64,000 nucleotides of DNA from Volutella citrinella. Its lineage: Eukaryota; Ascomycota; Sordariomycetes; Hypocreales; Nectriaceae. How positions within the stretch are numbered: the first letter of the stretch is position 1; each line of letters begins with the position of its first letter. Of the stretch, positions 13,707 to 23,602 are shown in pieces. The notes under the pieces were generated by a model, which did no database searches, had not been told where the DNA came from, and saw only the letters and a list, made by a program, of their open reading frames with translations. Location of the stretch: assembly GCA_034401135.1 (NCBI GenBank), contig JAWZSP010000002.1, positions 1,612,001-1,676,000 on the forward strand, read 5' to 3'. Made by a program: the position numbers and the translations under genes.

Positions 13707-14870
13707 ATGTTCACTACGCTGCCAGACTTCACACCACGGGACGTAGGTGCACCTTTCAGACTGGTCTACAGGTAAAGATGGGCCCCTAAACTGACTGCTC
13801 TCCAGTCGCACTCGCTATGGTACCGATCCTCACGAAGCTCGCATGCGCCAACGGGCCCGCCAGACTCCCATCACAATGACATACACGGGCACGGGCAACA
13901 TCATGGCGGGCATCACACTAGGCAACGCGGCCAGCTCCTCGAAAGGTCGGCTCTCGCACGGCTTGCGGCGGATGAGCAGTACATGCACCGCCGGCGGCTG
14001 AATGTGCAGAATTTCGGAAGTGGTTGGCTGAAGCCTCCCGGCATCCCCAAGACATTGCACCAGATGCGAGAGGAGAAGAAGGAGCAAGACGAGCATCAAG
14101 AAGCCATGCGCCGTGAACAATTAGCCCAGGAGCTTGCTGAAGCCGAAGCCGAGGCTGAAGCTATGCCCGAGGACGGCATGATGGATGATGTCCAATTGGA
14201 TGGTGCTCAAGACCTGGACGACGACATTCCAGATGCCGATGACGACTTTGGCTTGCAGGATGATGATGACGACGAGGAAGAGGAGGAGGAAGAAACGTCG
14301 GAAGAAGGCGACGAGGACCAACAAGGATACGACGATGTTGATGCGTCGGCGATCCGAGAGGAACGGCAAAACGACCTCATGGCGGCCAGGATGAGAATGA
14401 ATGACGATGCTTTTCGAGAAGCCATCGTCCGTGGTGACCCAGACGGGGAAGCCATGTATGGTGGAGATGAGGAACTGGAAGAGGAGGAACAGGGTCACAT
14501 GCTGGACGAGGATGACTTTGCCCAGGGGGGAACCGACGACGGCCTGGGCATGGACATGGATGCTGATCTCGACGATGACATCCCAGAGGCTGAGAGCGGA
14601 GGCTACGAGCACACTGACTCTGAGGCCGAGCTCAGCAGCAGCAGCAGCGACGGTTCCAGCAGTGAAGAGGACGACCAGGACGAAGCCGACATCAGCTACG
14701 CGCCTCGATCCGCCACCAACTTTGAGGCGCCCCGGTCGCCAACCCTACACGCCCGCCCAGGCATGTTGGATCCGCGCCATAGCATGGACCTGAGCAACCT
14801 GCTGTCGCAGGATGGGAGCAGCTTCATGGACAGCAGTCCAGTCGCCAGCCGGCGGCCCCGCCAAGGCTAG
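13707..14870 (+). CDS. APC15: Anaphase-promoting complex subunit 15 (Apc15/Mnd2 family)
   Basis: Small subunit of the APC/C ubiquitin ligase; in other organisms Apc15/Mnd2 controls Cdc20 turnover and APC/C activity at the spindle checkpoint or in meiosis. The CDS reads join(13707..13742,13806..14870), 366 residues. Exon 1 is 36 bases and codes for MFTTLPDFTPRD. The 63-base intron (GTAGGT...CTCTCCAG) joins it to SHSLWY, recreating the conserved TPRDSHSLWY motif. Further on are ERSALARLAADEQYMHRRRL and NVQNFGSGWLKPPG, hallmark blocks of the fungal Apc15p domain, then a charged helix of EAEAEAEA type. The rest is a long acidic, low-complexity tail (runs of D and E from about residue 130) ending in Ser-rich sequence. 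Exon 1 is too short to appear as an open frame, so naive prediction would start at Met72 and lose the motif. It converges with BET1. Confidence 0.92.
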
Positions 14871-15555
14871 CCAGGCCTACAAGCGATACGGACGCTCAAA
14901 CAATAATACGGGATGACGAGGTGGTCTGAGTCTAGAATTGAGATAAGATGGCGTTCCTTGTATTATATATATACCCCCCAATGCTTGCTCTCCGAGGACA
15001 ACCGCCGCCTGTGAGAAGGAAAAGAGCCCACGTCGTACTTTGCACCTACCAAAGCCAGCCAGCTGCTATGTGCAAACCAGAAATTATTAAAAAAAACCAT
15101 ATATGTAACGACCAGTGGGCAGCCCTTTGTGCTGGGGCCATTAAATTCACCAGTTTCTTTCCCCGCGTAGCATCCGTCCTATGCGTGAACCGTGTAATGT
15201 CATAACGCCGGCCAACGCCCTCGTCCAGCAATGAATGCATGCGCCATTGTCCCGCGTGGCATGAGATTTCGCGCCTGGGTGCATCACGGAAAACAACACA
15301 ACCGTTGAATCCATCTCTTTCGACACAGACTTTTGCGGTCCGTCGCCGATGGTCTGCGCATCCCGTAGCTCGGGTAAAATACCCTCGTGAGTTGTGTTTT
15401 TTTCAAGACTCCATACTCTTCTTTCCTTCCGTCTTGCCGCTGTTTCTTTTTTTGTTCCGTCTTTGGCCAATTCTGCTCCGTTTCCCCGGACCGTCGATGA
15501 TCAAAACGTCGTGCCTTCGTTTCGTATTCGGATGCGGGCATTGCTTCGGCATGCT
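14871..15555. other. Convergent intergenic region APC15/BET1
   Basis: Tail-to-tail spacer of 685 bases that should contain both 3' untranslated regions. It includes a TATATATATA run near 14965-14973. No gene seen. Confidence 0.6.
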
Positions 15556-16353
15556 CTAGAAGAGCCAGACATAGGTGAAGATGAAGATTACGGCAGCGAA
15601 AAACATCAGCCAGACCTTCCAGCTGACGCCGGTGCGTTCGGCCATGAGGAGCATGCGGTTCATGGTGCCGCGGAGGCGGAGGCGTGTGGAGTCGAAACCA
15701 TCATTCATCTTCTCTGCGAGCGCCGTGGAGTCGCGGATCTCATCACCGATGGCTACCGTCATCTAGTGGCCATGTTAGCTGCCGTGTGTCAATCTGTAGG
15801 CGGCCGAGTCCATGGTCTCCCCTCTCTCGGACGCTTCTTCGGTCGTTTGCCGATGGCTACAGCCCGAGACTGCATCCATTCACATGGCGCAGAGAGAGAA
15901 GATATGAAGCCGGCCATCAGGTAAAACTCACATCCTTCAGCACCTTGACCTTGCCCAAGATGCCCTCGACCTGCGCATCGTTCTGGCTCTCGAGCTCGTT
16001 CAGGACCGCATCGCTGTATTGCCCTCGGCGGTTGGGCGTCGCGGGACGAAAGCCACCCCGGCTCGCACCGGGATCGAGGCCGCCGGGGTTGCTGTTGAGG
16101 GGAGACGGGGAGTAGCCGTACCCCCGGCTCGGGCTGGCACTCACGGGCCGTCGTGAAGGGTCGCCGCCGGTGTAGCCCTCGAAGAGCGCGCTGCGCGAAT
16201 CGCGCTGGTGGAGAGACGAGGCGCCGAACCTGTTCCGGGAGACCCGGTCGTCAGCGATACTGCGCACAAGGTGGTCGCGTGCATGGCCAGCCAAGAGACG
16301 AGCTGGCGAAAGCCGAGGGGCCAAACGGCGGGAATCACATACCGTTGCGCCAT
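15556..16353 (-). CDS. BET1: Bet1-type Qc-SNARE for ER-Golgi transport
   Basis: SNARE that helps fuse ER-derived vesicles with the Golgi (partners in yeast: Sed5, Bos1, Sec22). The CDS reads complement(join(15556..15762,15932..16229,16343..16353)), 171 residues. The first coding exon is only 11 bases (ATG GCG CAA CG) and joins after 113 bases to GTTCGGC, giving MAQRFGASSLHQRDSRSALF. Residues 25-75 are Gly/Ser/Pro-rich linker. The SNARE helix (about 77-145) includes KVKVLKDMTVAIGDEIRDST, a Bet1 signature restored across the second junction (GAT|ATG). A single C-terminal membrane anchor, about 151-171 (WKVWLMFFAAVIFIFTYVWLF), ends the protein, so it is tail-anchored. By eye alignment Ser115 sits at the zero layer where many SNAREs have Gln. 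The related Golgi SNARE Sft1 is the main alternative identity. Confidence 0.9.
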
Positions 16354-17508
16354 GGTCGTTGGTCTGTCTGTCGGAGGGAGAAGAGGCGGGAGGGAGAGCG
16401 GCGCTGCGACACGGCAGGGCAGGACAGGACAGGAGCAGCAGGAAAGAGGATGTTGAAGAGGCTCGCACTGATAGAAGAAAAGAATTATGAGAGCGTCCAC
16501 AGAGACAGGGGACGCTTCGACCCGTTCTAACTTCTCCTTTTGAAACCCTGTCGTTTTTATACGGGCTAGGTGTTCCTTTGCCTGTTGCGAGCCCTCATAG
16601 GCGGGGATGACGACGAGTCTTAGCCCACCTCAGGCTTCCAGGTCCCGAGGATGGCCCGTGCCCCAGGCCAGACTGCCAGTGGCCACAGTGCTGCCACAGC
16701 GCTGTTCTAGGCTCACAGGGATGCCTGGGGCATGGGCACCACCCACTGGCCGCCACTATGAGAAACCCGAGAGGACGGCGGGGGAGTCACTTGGACTCGA
16801 TGCGTACCTGGAGAGACTCGCAACCATTCACAACTCTCACCAGATGCCGCATCCGGCCTCTTGGCAGGACAAAGGCTCGCATAACCCGCAAATTAGATTG
16901 GCGAGTGCTGCCCAAGAGTAGCCGGCCGGTGAGGACTTGTTACAGCGTTATACCGCTCCAAGAATGCATTGTTGTTTACCAACCCCCCCTCGTGTGGCGA
17001 CTTCATGTGAGAATAGGTAGTTGCGGACGGGCCTAACCCGTTCAGTTGATCTGTCTCAACGAAACCGCTGCCGGGCATTCAGAAGGGCATGGAGCCGAGA
17101 CAGGGCAACAAGCTCAAACCAAACGGGAACGTGCTCGAGGTTGCCCGATTCACAGATGCGTCTCACGCAGCGAGATCGAGCAGAGGTGATGCGGCTTGCA
17201 TGATGCCACCGTGAATGCTCCCCGGTGTACAGGCATCACACGACCCAGCTCGATAATCATCCACATGCAAAAGAGACTGCTAAAGTATCGGGTGCTTTTC
17301 AGTATTCATCTCGACGCATCTACGGTTTCCCAGTGCTGATATGCAAGTAAATGCCAATGCCCACAGCAGTCGGTGTAGTGCGTTCCCATCCTGGCCAAAG
17401 GTAACTCAGATGGATGCTTCATAATCCCATTTCCCCATTTTGGAGTCTCAAATCATCACGGCATGCCTCTTGTGCCGCTTTCACGAGCGGCCCATTGTCG
17501 TAACACAC
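16354..17508. other. Intergenic region BET1/CHZ1
   Basis: Upstream region of BET1 and downstream region of CHZ1. No recognisable coding sequence; the plus-strand frame at 16607-16921 is rich in Arg and Pro and has no domain. Confidence 0.55.
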
Positions 17509-17991
17509 TTAGTCCTCCATCTTGGTGTCCTCCTGGGGCTCAAAGTCATCATCATCCTCATCCTCATCATCGTCGGCGGGGTGTTGCTCAGCAGCCTTGG
17601 CAAAGTCGATGACGGCGCCGCGGGTACGGCGACCGCCCTCAACAATGTTGTTCAGGTCAATCTCTTCCATGCCATCCTCGTCTTCAGCTACAAGTGTTAG
17701 TCAATGGTCTACATACAGAGTCACAGGGTCCACGAGTTTGTGGTGGGGGGTGGCATTTACCAGCCTCGGCAACCTAAACGGATGGTGTCAATGAATATCG
17801 AATGCAATGCGTTAGAGGATACAACTTACCTCCTCATCTTCATCCTCATCCTCATCATCCTCGTCGTCGTCCTCGTCCATGCGAGAGTCCTCGGGGACCT
17901 CCTCGGCGACAGCCTTGCCCTTGCCCTTAGTGTCAAAGGTCTCCGCAGCAGCGGCCGAGTTCTGGGGAATGGTGGTGCCGTTCTCAGCCAT
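17509..17991 (-). CDS. CHZ1: Histone H2A.Z-specific chaperone Chz1
   Basis: Nuclear chaperone that binds H2A.Z-H2B dimers and delivers them for SWR1-type exchange. The CDS reads complement(join(17509..17687,17761..17773,17830..17991)), 117 residues, a usual size for the family. Residues 1-34 include the basic GKGKGK stretch. Residues 35-65 are almost all Asp/Glu. The CHZ motif, about 66-87, reads EEIDLNNIV then EGGRRTRGAVIDF. The tail 95-117 is again acidic. The middle exon is only 13 bases (GTTGCCGAGGCTG, VAEA plus one base), bounded by TTTAG and GTAAAT. Without it the frame cannot pass from the GAG|GTAAGT donor into the exon coding for the CHZ motif. An upstream in-frame non-ATG extension is possible but MAENG is the first ATG. 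Confidence 0.9.
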
Positions 17992-18731
17992 TTTTGTTTT
18001 GGTAAGCTGGTGAGTTTCTGTAGTGTTGTTTTTCAATGGATGGAGAGGAGAGAAGTTATTCGGTGAGATGAGACTGAGAGAAAGGGCGTGCAGCTCAAAA
18101 CGGGGTCAAACCTCAAGTGACTGGGGCCAAGCGCCTGGCGGGCAGCTTTTTAAAGAAGGCGCATACGAGCAGCCAGCCAGATCTTCTCATAGCAACCGCT
18201 CTAAGCCTTTTCGTGCTAGCGCACCAACAGCACTCGCCTTCGACGCATCACATGCATAATCACGTGGCTCTCCTTGCATTGAACATGGCCCTTCAAACAG
18301 CATCCATGGCTGAAGACAAATAATGCTTATGATTGATGAGTTAGGGTCCGGTTCCAAGAGAGTACACTATTCTAAAGTTTGTTCTACAACTACACAGTTG
18401 TGTTTCGTTTATAATCAAAACCTTGCCTTCCTCAATCTGCTCATTGTCGCCTACCGGAGCTTGGGGGAATCTGTAGTGGAGAGAAACCGTGAACGCATAG
18501 GTCCACAGTATCTGCAGGCAATCATACGTAGTTGCTGGACATCAGTGGGAAATCGAATGTTGTGATGTCAAATGGAACTTCTAAAAGTGCGTGATCGTTG
18601 CACAGGACACTTGTCAATCACCAGCCGAAGCACGAGCCGCACCGTACGCGGCATGAAGGAAGCAGGTCGATGAGCCCGTAAGTATGTATCTTTGTATGTT
18701 CTCTTATTAGGTAGTCGCCGAGTATCCAGCT
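17992..18731. other. Intergenic region CHZ1/EMC10-like gene
   Basis: Upstream region of CHZ1 and 3' flank of the EMC10-like gene. No coding sequence with recognisable features. Confidence 0.55.
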
Positions 18732-19366
18732 CTATTTGTCGCCTCCGCCAGTCAGGGTCAGCATCACGACAATGGCCGCCACCCACCAGTACCTAGTTTT
18801 CAGTTAGCACCATCTCCTTTACCCAACGAGGACACATGTGCGGCTTACTTCTGGAGGAGCGTCTTCTCCTGCTCTTCGGGCACCTGCTTGCCCTCGGCGG
18901 ACAGCACCACCGGCTTGTTCAGCTCCGGCTGCTTGCCCTTGCCCTGCAGCAGCACCACGGCCTGGGGGCCAAAGTCCCTCGTCTGGCCAGCGTCGATTCT
19001 CACGCCCTTGAACGACGCGCTCAGGACGTGGCCGTCGTCGTTGACGGAGAGCAGCAGGTTCGGCGCGTATCCCTTGCTAAAGTTGTCCACCGACGCGGCC
19101 GTCGTGCCAGAGATCCACTGCTTCGAATGGGTGTCGTATAGCCCGATGCGCACGAGGGCAGCCGTCTCGGGGATTTCGGGTGCGTCGTAGTTGAGCACTC
19201 GCGAGGCATCGAGGGCAGCCGGGTCAAAGGCCACCTCGGCCAGGGGCTGCGGCGGGCTGTTCGTTGCGGAGCTGTCGATGGGCTGGATGAAGATCTGGGC
19301 GGTTTGCGCATCCGCGGCAACGAGCGCCGCGGCCCAGAGAGCCGAGACGATACCCGCGACTCTCAT
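18732..19366 (-). CDS. EMC10: ER membrane protein complex subunit 10-like protein
   Basis: Predicted subunit of the EMC, which inserts membrane proteins in the ER. The CDS reads complement(join(18732..18792,18849..19366)), 192 residues. Residues 1-20 (MRVAGIVSALWAAALVAADA) look like a signal peptide. The lumenal part (IFIQPIDSS..., GLYDTHSKQWISG, GYAPNLLLSVNDDGHVLSAS, FGPQAVVLLQGKGKQPELNK) has the beta-rich character of fungal EMC10 homologues. The short second exon restores QKYWWVAAIVVMLTLTGG, a single membrane segment ending in GGGDK, so the protein is type I with a very short cytosolic tail. Exon 1 ends AA|GTAAGC and the acceptor is ACTAG|G, which gives Lys-Tyr-Trp-Trp. Assignment rests on overall architecture and remembered family sequence, not on a search. 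Confidence 0.72.
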
Positions 19367-19960
19367 TTTGAGCGATGCAGCTCTTTTTATGTGGCGGTGT
19401 TTGGGCGAGTGCGGATGAGAGAGCTGTAATCAGATAGCTCCGCCATGGGAGGACGACACAGGTACCGTAACCTGTCAGGTATCGTCATGGTCGCACCGGG
19501 TGTATTTCGGGTAATCAGGCGGCCCCCTTGTCTCTGAAAGCAACCACTCGCTCAGCGTGAATTCAATTCATGAGACAATCGGATTTTTGGACCAATGGCT
19601 CGAGAGTGTCCCCTTTTAAAATTCACGATTGGGCTCTGCGGCCTGTCCCTATGATGTCTACAGATTGATTTTTCACCGTCTGCTGTGCGATGCAATGTCC
19701 CAATTCCAGAATAAGCCGCCCCCAATATCCGTACGCCAAATGCACCTAATCAAATGTATGCGGTTGTTATGCAACGCCTCCGCCACGATCCATCCCATTG
19801 TGGTATCAACTGTTGGCCATCCTACCCCTCTTTCTGAATCAGATTGTGAGATCTAACTTGGGGAACCCGGCCCGCAAGACTGGGCTCGTTGTTCCCTTGT
19901 TCTTGTTTTCTTCTTTCTCTCAATGTAAAAGCCGAGGCACCATGCTCGTCTTGAAAAAAA
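19367..19960. other. Intergenic region EMC10-like gene/cyclin
   Basis: 594-base spacer with the EMC10-like promoter and the cyclin 3' flank; composition is less GC-rich than the neighbours. No gene seen. Confidence 0.55.
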
Positions 19961-21040
19961 TTAAGCTTGGGCCGGTCGAGGTGGCGAATCATCAGACGAG
20001 GCAGAGTCGCTGTCAGATTCGTCGGATTCCAGCTCGTAGCCAGGAGTCCGCTCGACCAAGCCTGTATAATAGGCGACCAGGACTTCTGGGTTGGGGACAA
20101 TCTTCCAGTCCACTCGATAGAGGAATTCAAGTTCCAATAGCTTTAGCTCTGCCACTCGAACTCCACCCACCCTCGCATACGTGGTGTTGTTCCAGAACGA
20201 GTCAGACAGGCCCTTGGCAGCGACTGTCGCTGCGGTGATTAAGAATCGATGCACCGTAAGGGTATTGATGGTAAACTCCGGATAGAGAGCGCATAATCGG
20301 TCAATATAATACACCATGGCAAGCAGCAGCGGAGGGGTGAGAGTTGCATGTCGGGCCAACCGGTGCAGGTAGTCGCGTACGGATATCCCGGGTGCAGTTC
20401 TACGGTTTCAGTCAGTCAACGGACACCACCTAAGAGCGGAGCGCGGGAATACTAACCTCGAGTGGAAACGGGTCAAACCACCACTCGAAATCCTGATGGC
20501 GTCGTTGGTGGCAATCAACTCGGAGAGCATGTGCGCAATCAACTCCACCATGTGTTCGGTAGTGCAGAACTCGTACCGTCGGGGGAGCGTCTTCGGCGGC
20601 GGCGCGTCGGGCCTCGAACGCTTCGTAGCCGACGATGACGAGCCGGAAGGCGTTGGGGGGTTGGCTGGGTTGGGCGGCGAGGATCGCCGTTTGACTGGCG
20701 ATACCCCGCTCTGTGCATCTAAATCTTGCGAACTCGCCTGGCTGACAGGCTGGGCGGGCCCAGCCAACGGCTTCGCCATGGGGGGCGGGCAGGAGGAGGT
20801 GGAAGCGCTCGAGGTTTGCGGGAGAGACCTGGGGGAGAGTTGAGCGCTGGCGTCATTGGCGACCTGCAGTCTCGGGAGGTGGTGCGGCGACGTCTTGACC
20901 GAGTCGGACGACGAGCCAGATCGCGAAGAACGATGGCGTTGGAGGACGGAGGACTGGGAGGAGCTCTGGGGAGAGGCGGGCGCATAGCGGAAGGCGCTCG
21001 GCGACGCATTGGCGGACAGCATGGGCGATGGCTTCAACAT
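19961..21040 (-). CDS. Pho80-type (PREG/Pcl) cyclin for a Pho85-like kinase
   Basis: Predicted regulatory partner of a Pho85/PGOV-type kinase, a family used in phosphate signalling (Pho80, Neurospora PREG) and glycogen or stress control (Pcl6/7). The CDS reads complement(join(19961..20399,20457..21040)), 340 residues. Residues 1-150 are Ser/Pro-rich and disordered with several SP or TP sites. The cyclin box follows: HMVELIAHMLSELIATNDAI, GISVRDYLHRLARHATLTPP, VYYIDRL, TVHRFLITAATVAAKGLSD, NNTTYARVGGV, ELKLLELEFLYRVDWKIVP. The C-terminus is an acidic DSDSASSDDS tail. The junction AG|A makes Arg and yields HSRTAPGISV. The open frame extends to 21241 but starts with TTG; the first ATG is at 21040. 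Which Pho80/Pcl subtype it is cannot be decided here. Confidence 0.85.
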
Positions 21041-23602
21041 GGTCTCCGGCGCATCGTCGTGTCGGCGTTTCCAAAGCGAGGCGGGCAAGAGGAGAAAAGA
21101 TTCGAGTCGGCGGAGGGCGCGGGTCTCCAGGCTGGAAGTTGACGACAGAAGCCGCTTAAATGCAATGTTGGCGCGTGGTGACGGTCGGTAGAGCGAGTGG
21201 TGAGGAAGAGCGCTGGAGTTGAAAGGGTTATGGATACTCAATCATGTCGTGCCGTCGGCGCGTTTCACACGGCCAAAGCGACGATGGCCAGTGATGATTG
21301 GCGGGCGCTACCGACAGGAATGGTCACCGAAGGATGGTCAGGCTAGCAGGAGGAGCCCCAATGCGGTCTACCACGAGAGCAGACGGGACTTGAGGAGCGT
21401 AGGAACGATTCCGGGGGGGTGGTAATCAGTGGCGGCTCTTGGTAAGGCCAGGGAGGAAAAAAGGCAGGGCCACTTGGGTACCCAGGCTTGCCAGTGGAGG
21501 CGTGCCAGGCGACATCAGAGGAAACCTGGGAGGGGCAAGGCGCAAAGCGGGTTAGCCATTATGGGTACGTCCTGGTGATACCGCCTCTGGGCTCGGGTAG
21601 AGCGGTTGTGTGCGGAACACACCTTTCCGGCATTGGCATTGGCACAGGCACTGGCAGGCACAGGCACGACGTCTCTCTCCCTCCTTGTTGCCATTGAGTC
21701 GGCCGTCCCTCAACTCAATCAGTCAGAGTTTGCACCTGACGCGCAGGGCCTGGACCAGGCCGGCAGGCTGTGGGAGGGCCAAGAGGGCGCCTCAGTGGCC
21801 TGGGGACGGGGCCTCAGCAGTCTTGGCACTGCTGGCAAGCCGTTTTGGCCCTGGCGCCTGACAGCGAAGGGGATGGGCAGGGCAGGGTTGCCGCCCACAC
21901 AGGGTGGCCGACCACTGGCAGTCCACTGCGCAGCGGCTGTGGCAGCGCAATGGCGCAAGAGTTGCGTACCAGGCACGCGAAGAGGCCGGTCTGCTGGCGC
22001 TACCTGGTGGGTAAGGTACTGAGAACCTCCAGACCAGCATCCTGTGGGATGGAGCGCGGTGCAGTGCCTCCGTCTGCCGACCAATGCAGGTCTGTCGTCT
22101 ATCATCTCTCCGGCCCGGTGACTTTCAGTGGACCTTGGTGCTTCTCCCATTCCAAAGGGTAATTACCGGCGATCACGCACAGCCAGAAATTTTTATTAGC
22201 TGGGGAATAGATAAGTAATAACGGCTGTGGGCACCTCGCATGTCCACTGTCCATCTCTCGACCACTCCAGGCCACGTCTGAGCTCAAAGCTTGGATGGTG
22301 AAGCAACGTTGTGGGCCACTAGACTCGCAACGTGAGCGCCGCTGGGGTTGTCACAGGTCCAAATTTGGCCTCACCAGGTCACGGGGTCTAGCAAGGGGGC
22401 CCGGCCCCTGGGAGGCTGCAGGTGGGCTTTCTGGGCCGCTGGGGTTTCTCGTGGCACTCTTCCACACTTCCACGACTTCTTCCATGACAGGGCCTAGGTG
22501 TCCTACTAGGCTTCCATCATTTACAAGGGGACGCTTAAGCTTTTTAGGTAGGTGAGTATATCCGCAACAATCAAATTGGCAACACGATGGAGGATTCCGG
22601 TCCCGCCGTTTCCTTGCAGTGTTCCATGCGGATTCGAAGCCGCCCGTAGGAATAGATAGACGGGCGAGTCCCCCAGCGATTTGGCCCCTTTTCCCCCGGA
22701 CTCAGTAGTCTGGATTGAGCACTAGGTGAAGTATGTATGATGAGGAGGAAACTTTCCAGTTCCGGCCCCCATTCCCACATCCGGACCATCCAAGAGGGGA
22801 CGGGAACATCATCTGCCTCTGCCTGTGTCATCAAACTCTGGTCGTACGGTAGCGCAGGAAATCTGCAATCTGTAGAACTCGTCAAAGTTTTCACTGCACC
22901 TCTTTGCCTCGTTCGTTGACCGAAGAAATGTCGTCCAATGTCCCGACGGCGCCGCCGTTACCAGTGCGCTCCGCTGGCGTGTGTCAGGCCACGAACTACT
23001 GGCCCATCAGGAAGATTGCTAGTGATGCGACGCCGCCTTGCCACTCTGGTGTGTAGTCTCGAACAAGCATGTCCCCAGCGTGTGGTGTGGCCGTGCAAGT
23101 CGTGCGAGCAGGTCGCCTCACATTTTTGTTGTCCTGGGGCTTATCGCATCTTATCTTATCGGTCCGGGGAATCGACGCGATAACGCCGACACGTGCTTCG
23201 TAGTAGACTGACTGAACCGTGCGACGATGGCTCTTCAATGGGCAGGCAGGCCGCCCTGTACCCACCGACGAGCAGTCCATAATCGATATCGAGGAGCCGC
23301 CTTGCTTAGCCGCCGCATTCTGCGCCCTGGCGCTGTATTACCTACCGTCTTTCTATTTGATAAGTTGCCCGGAGTTTTGTTGGGCTTTTGCGAGCCGTCG
23401 CTTCCTAAACAGTCTCCCCATCATCGGCGCATGGGACGTTGGAGTGCGGGCCGCCCACATCAGGTTGTTTCGACCACCACAGCCTCCGTGACGACATCAC
23501 ACGACTCCAGCGACGCCCACATCCATCGCCGACGACAGCCGCCGCTGCATCGCCGAGTCTAGTCCATCGTCTTGTACCATCTCCTCGACACCGCCCATCT
23601 TC
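21041..23602. other. Divergent intergenic region cyclin/GID5
   Basis: 2.6-kb shared upstream region of the cyclin (minus) and GID5 (plus). Contains an imperfect GGCA-rich repeat near 21629-21667 (variants of CAGGCACTGG) and a triple GATA cluster near 23141. Remaining frames show no domain; the plus-strand frames near 23219-23560 lie in the probable GID5 leader. Confidence 0.5.
23141..23160. promoter_or_regulatory. Triple GATA-factor site upstream of GID5
   Basis: TTATC occurs three times in 20 bases (23141-23145, 23151-23155, 23156-23160). Read on the minus strand these are CGATAA, AGATAA and CGATAA, all HGATAR matches. Closely spaced GATA sites are the arrangement AreA/NIT2 and White Collar factors prefer. 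The cluster is about 440 bases upstream of the GID5 start and could serve either divergent gene. Confidence 0.4.

Noticed and set aside
20726..21142. Arg/Gly-rich plus-strand frame (138 codons)
   Set aside because: Antisense to the disordered Ser/Pro region of the cyclin.
21041..21241. N-terminal extension of the cyclin by 67 residues
   Set aside because: The frame is open but would begin with TTG; the first ATG is at 21040. Kept out unless an upstream exon supplies an ATG.
22611..22650. Possible tRNA T-arm (GGCTTCGAATCC on minus)
   Set aside because: The flanking bases do not form a five-pair stem, and no matching A box or acceptor stem was found.
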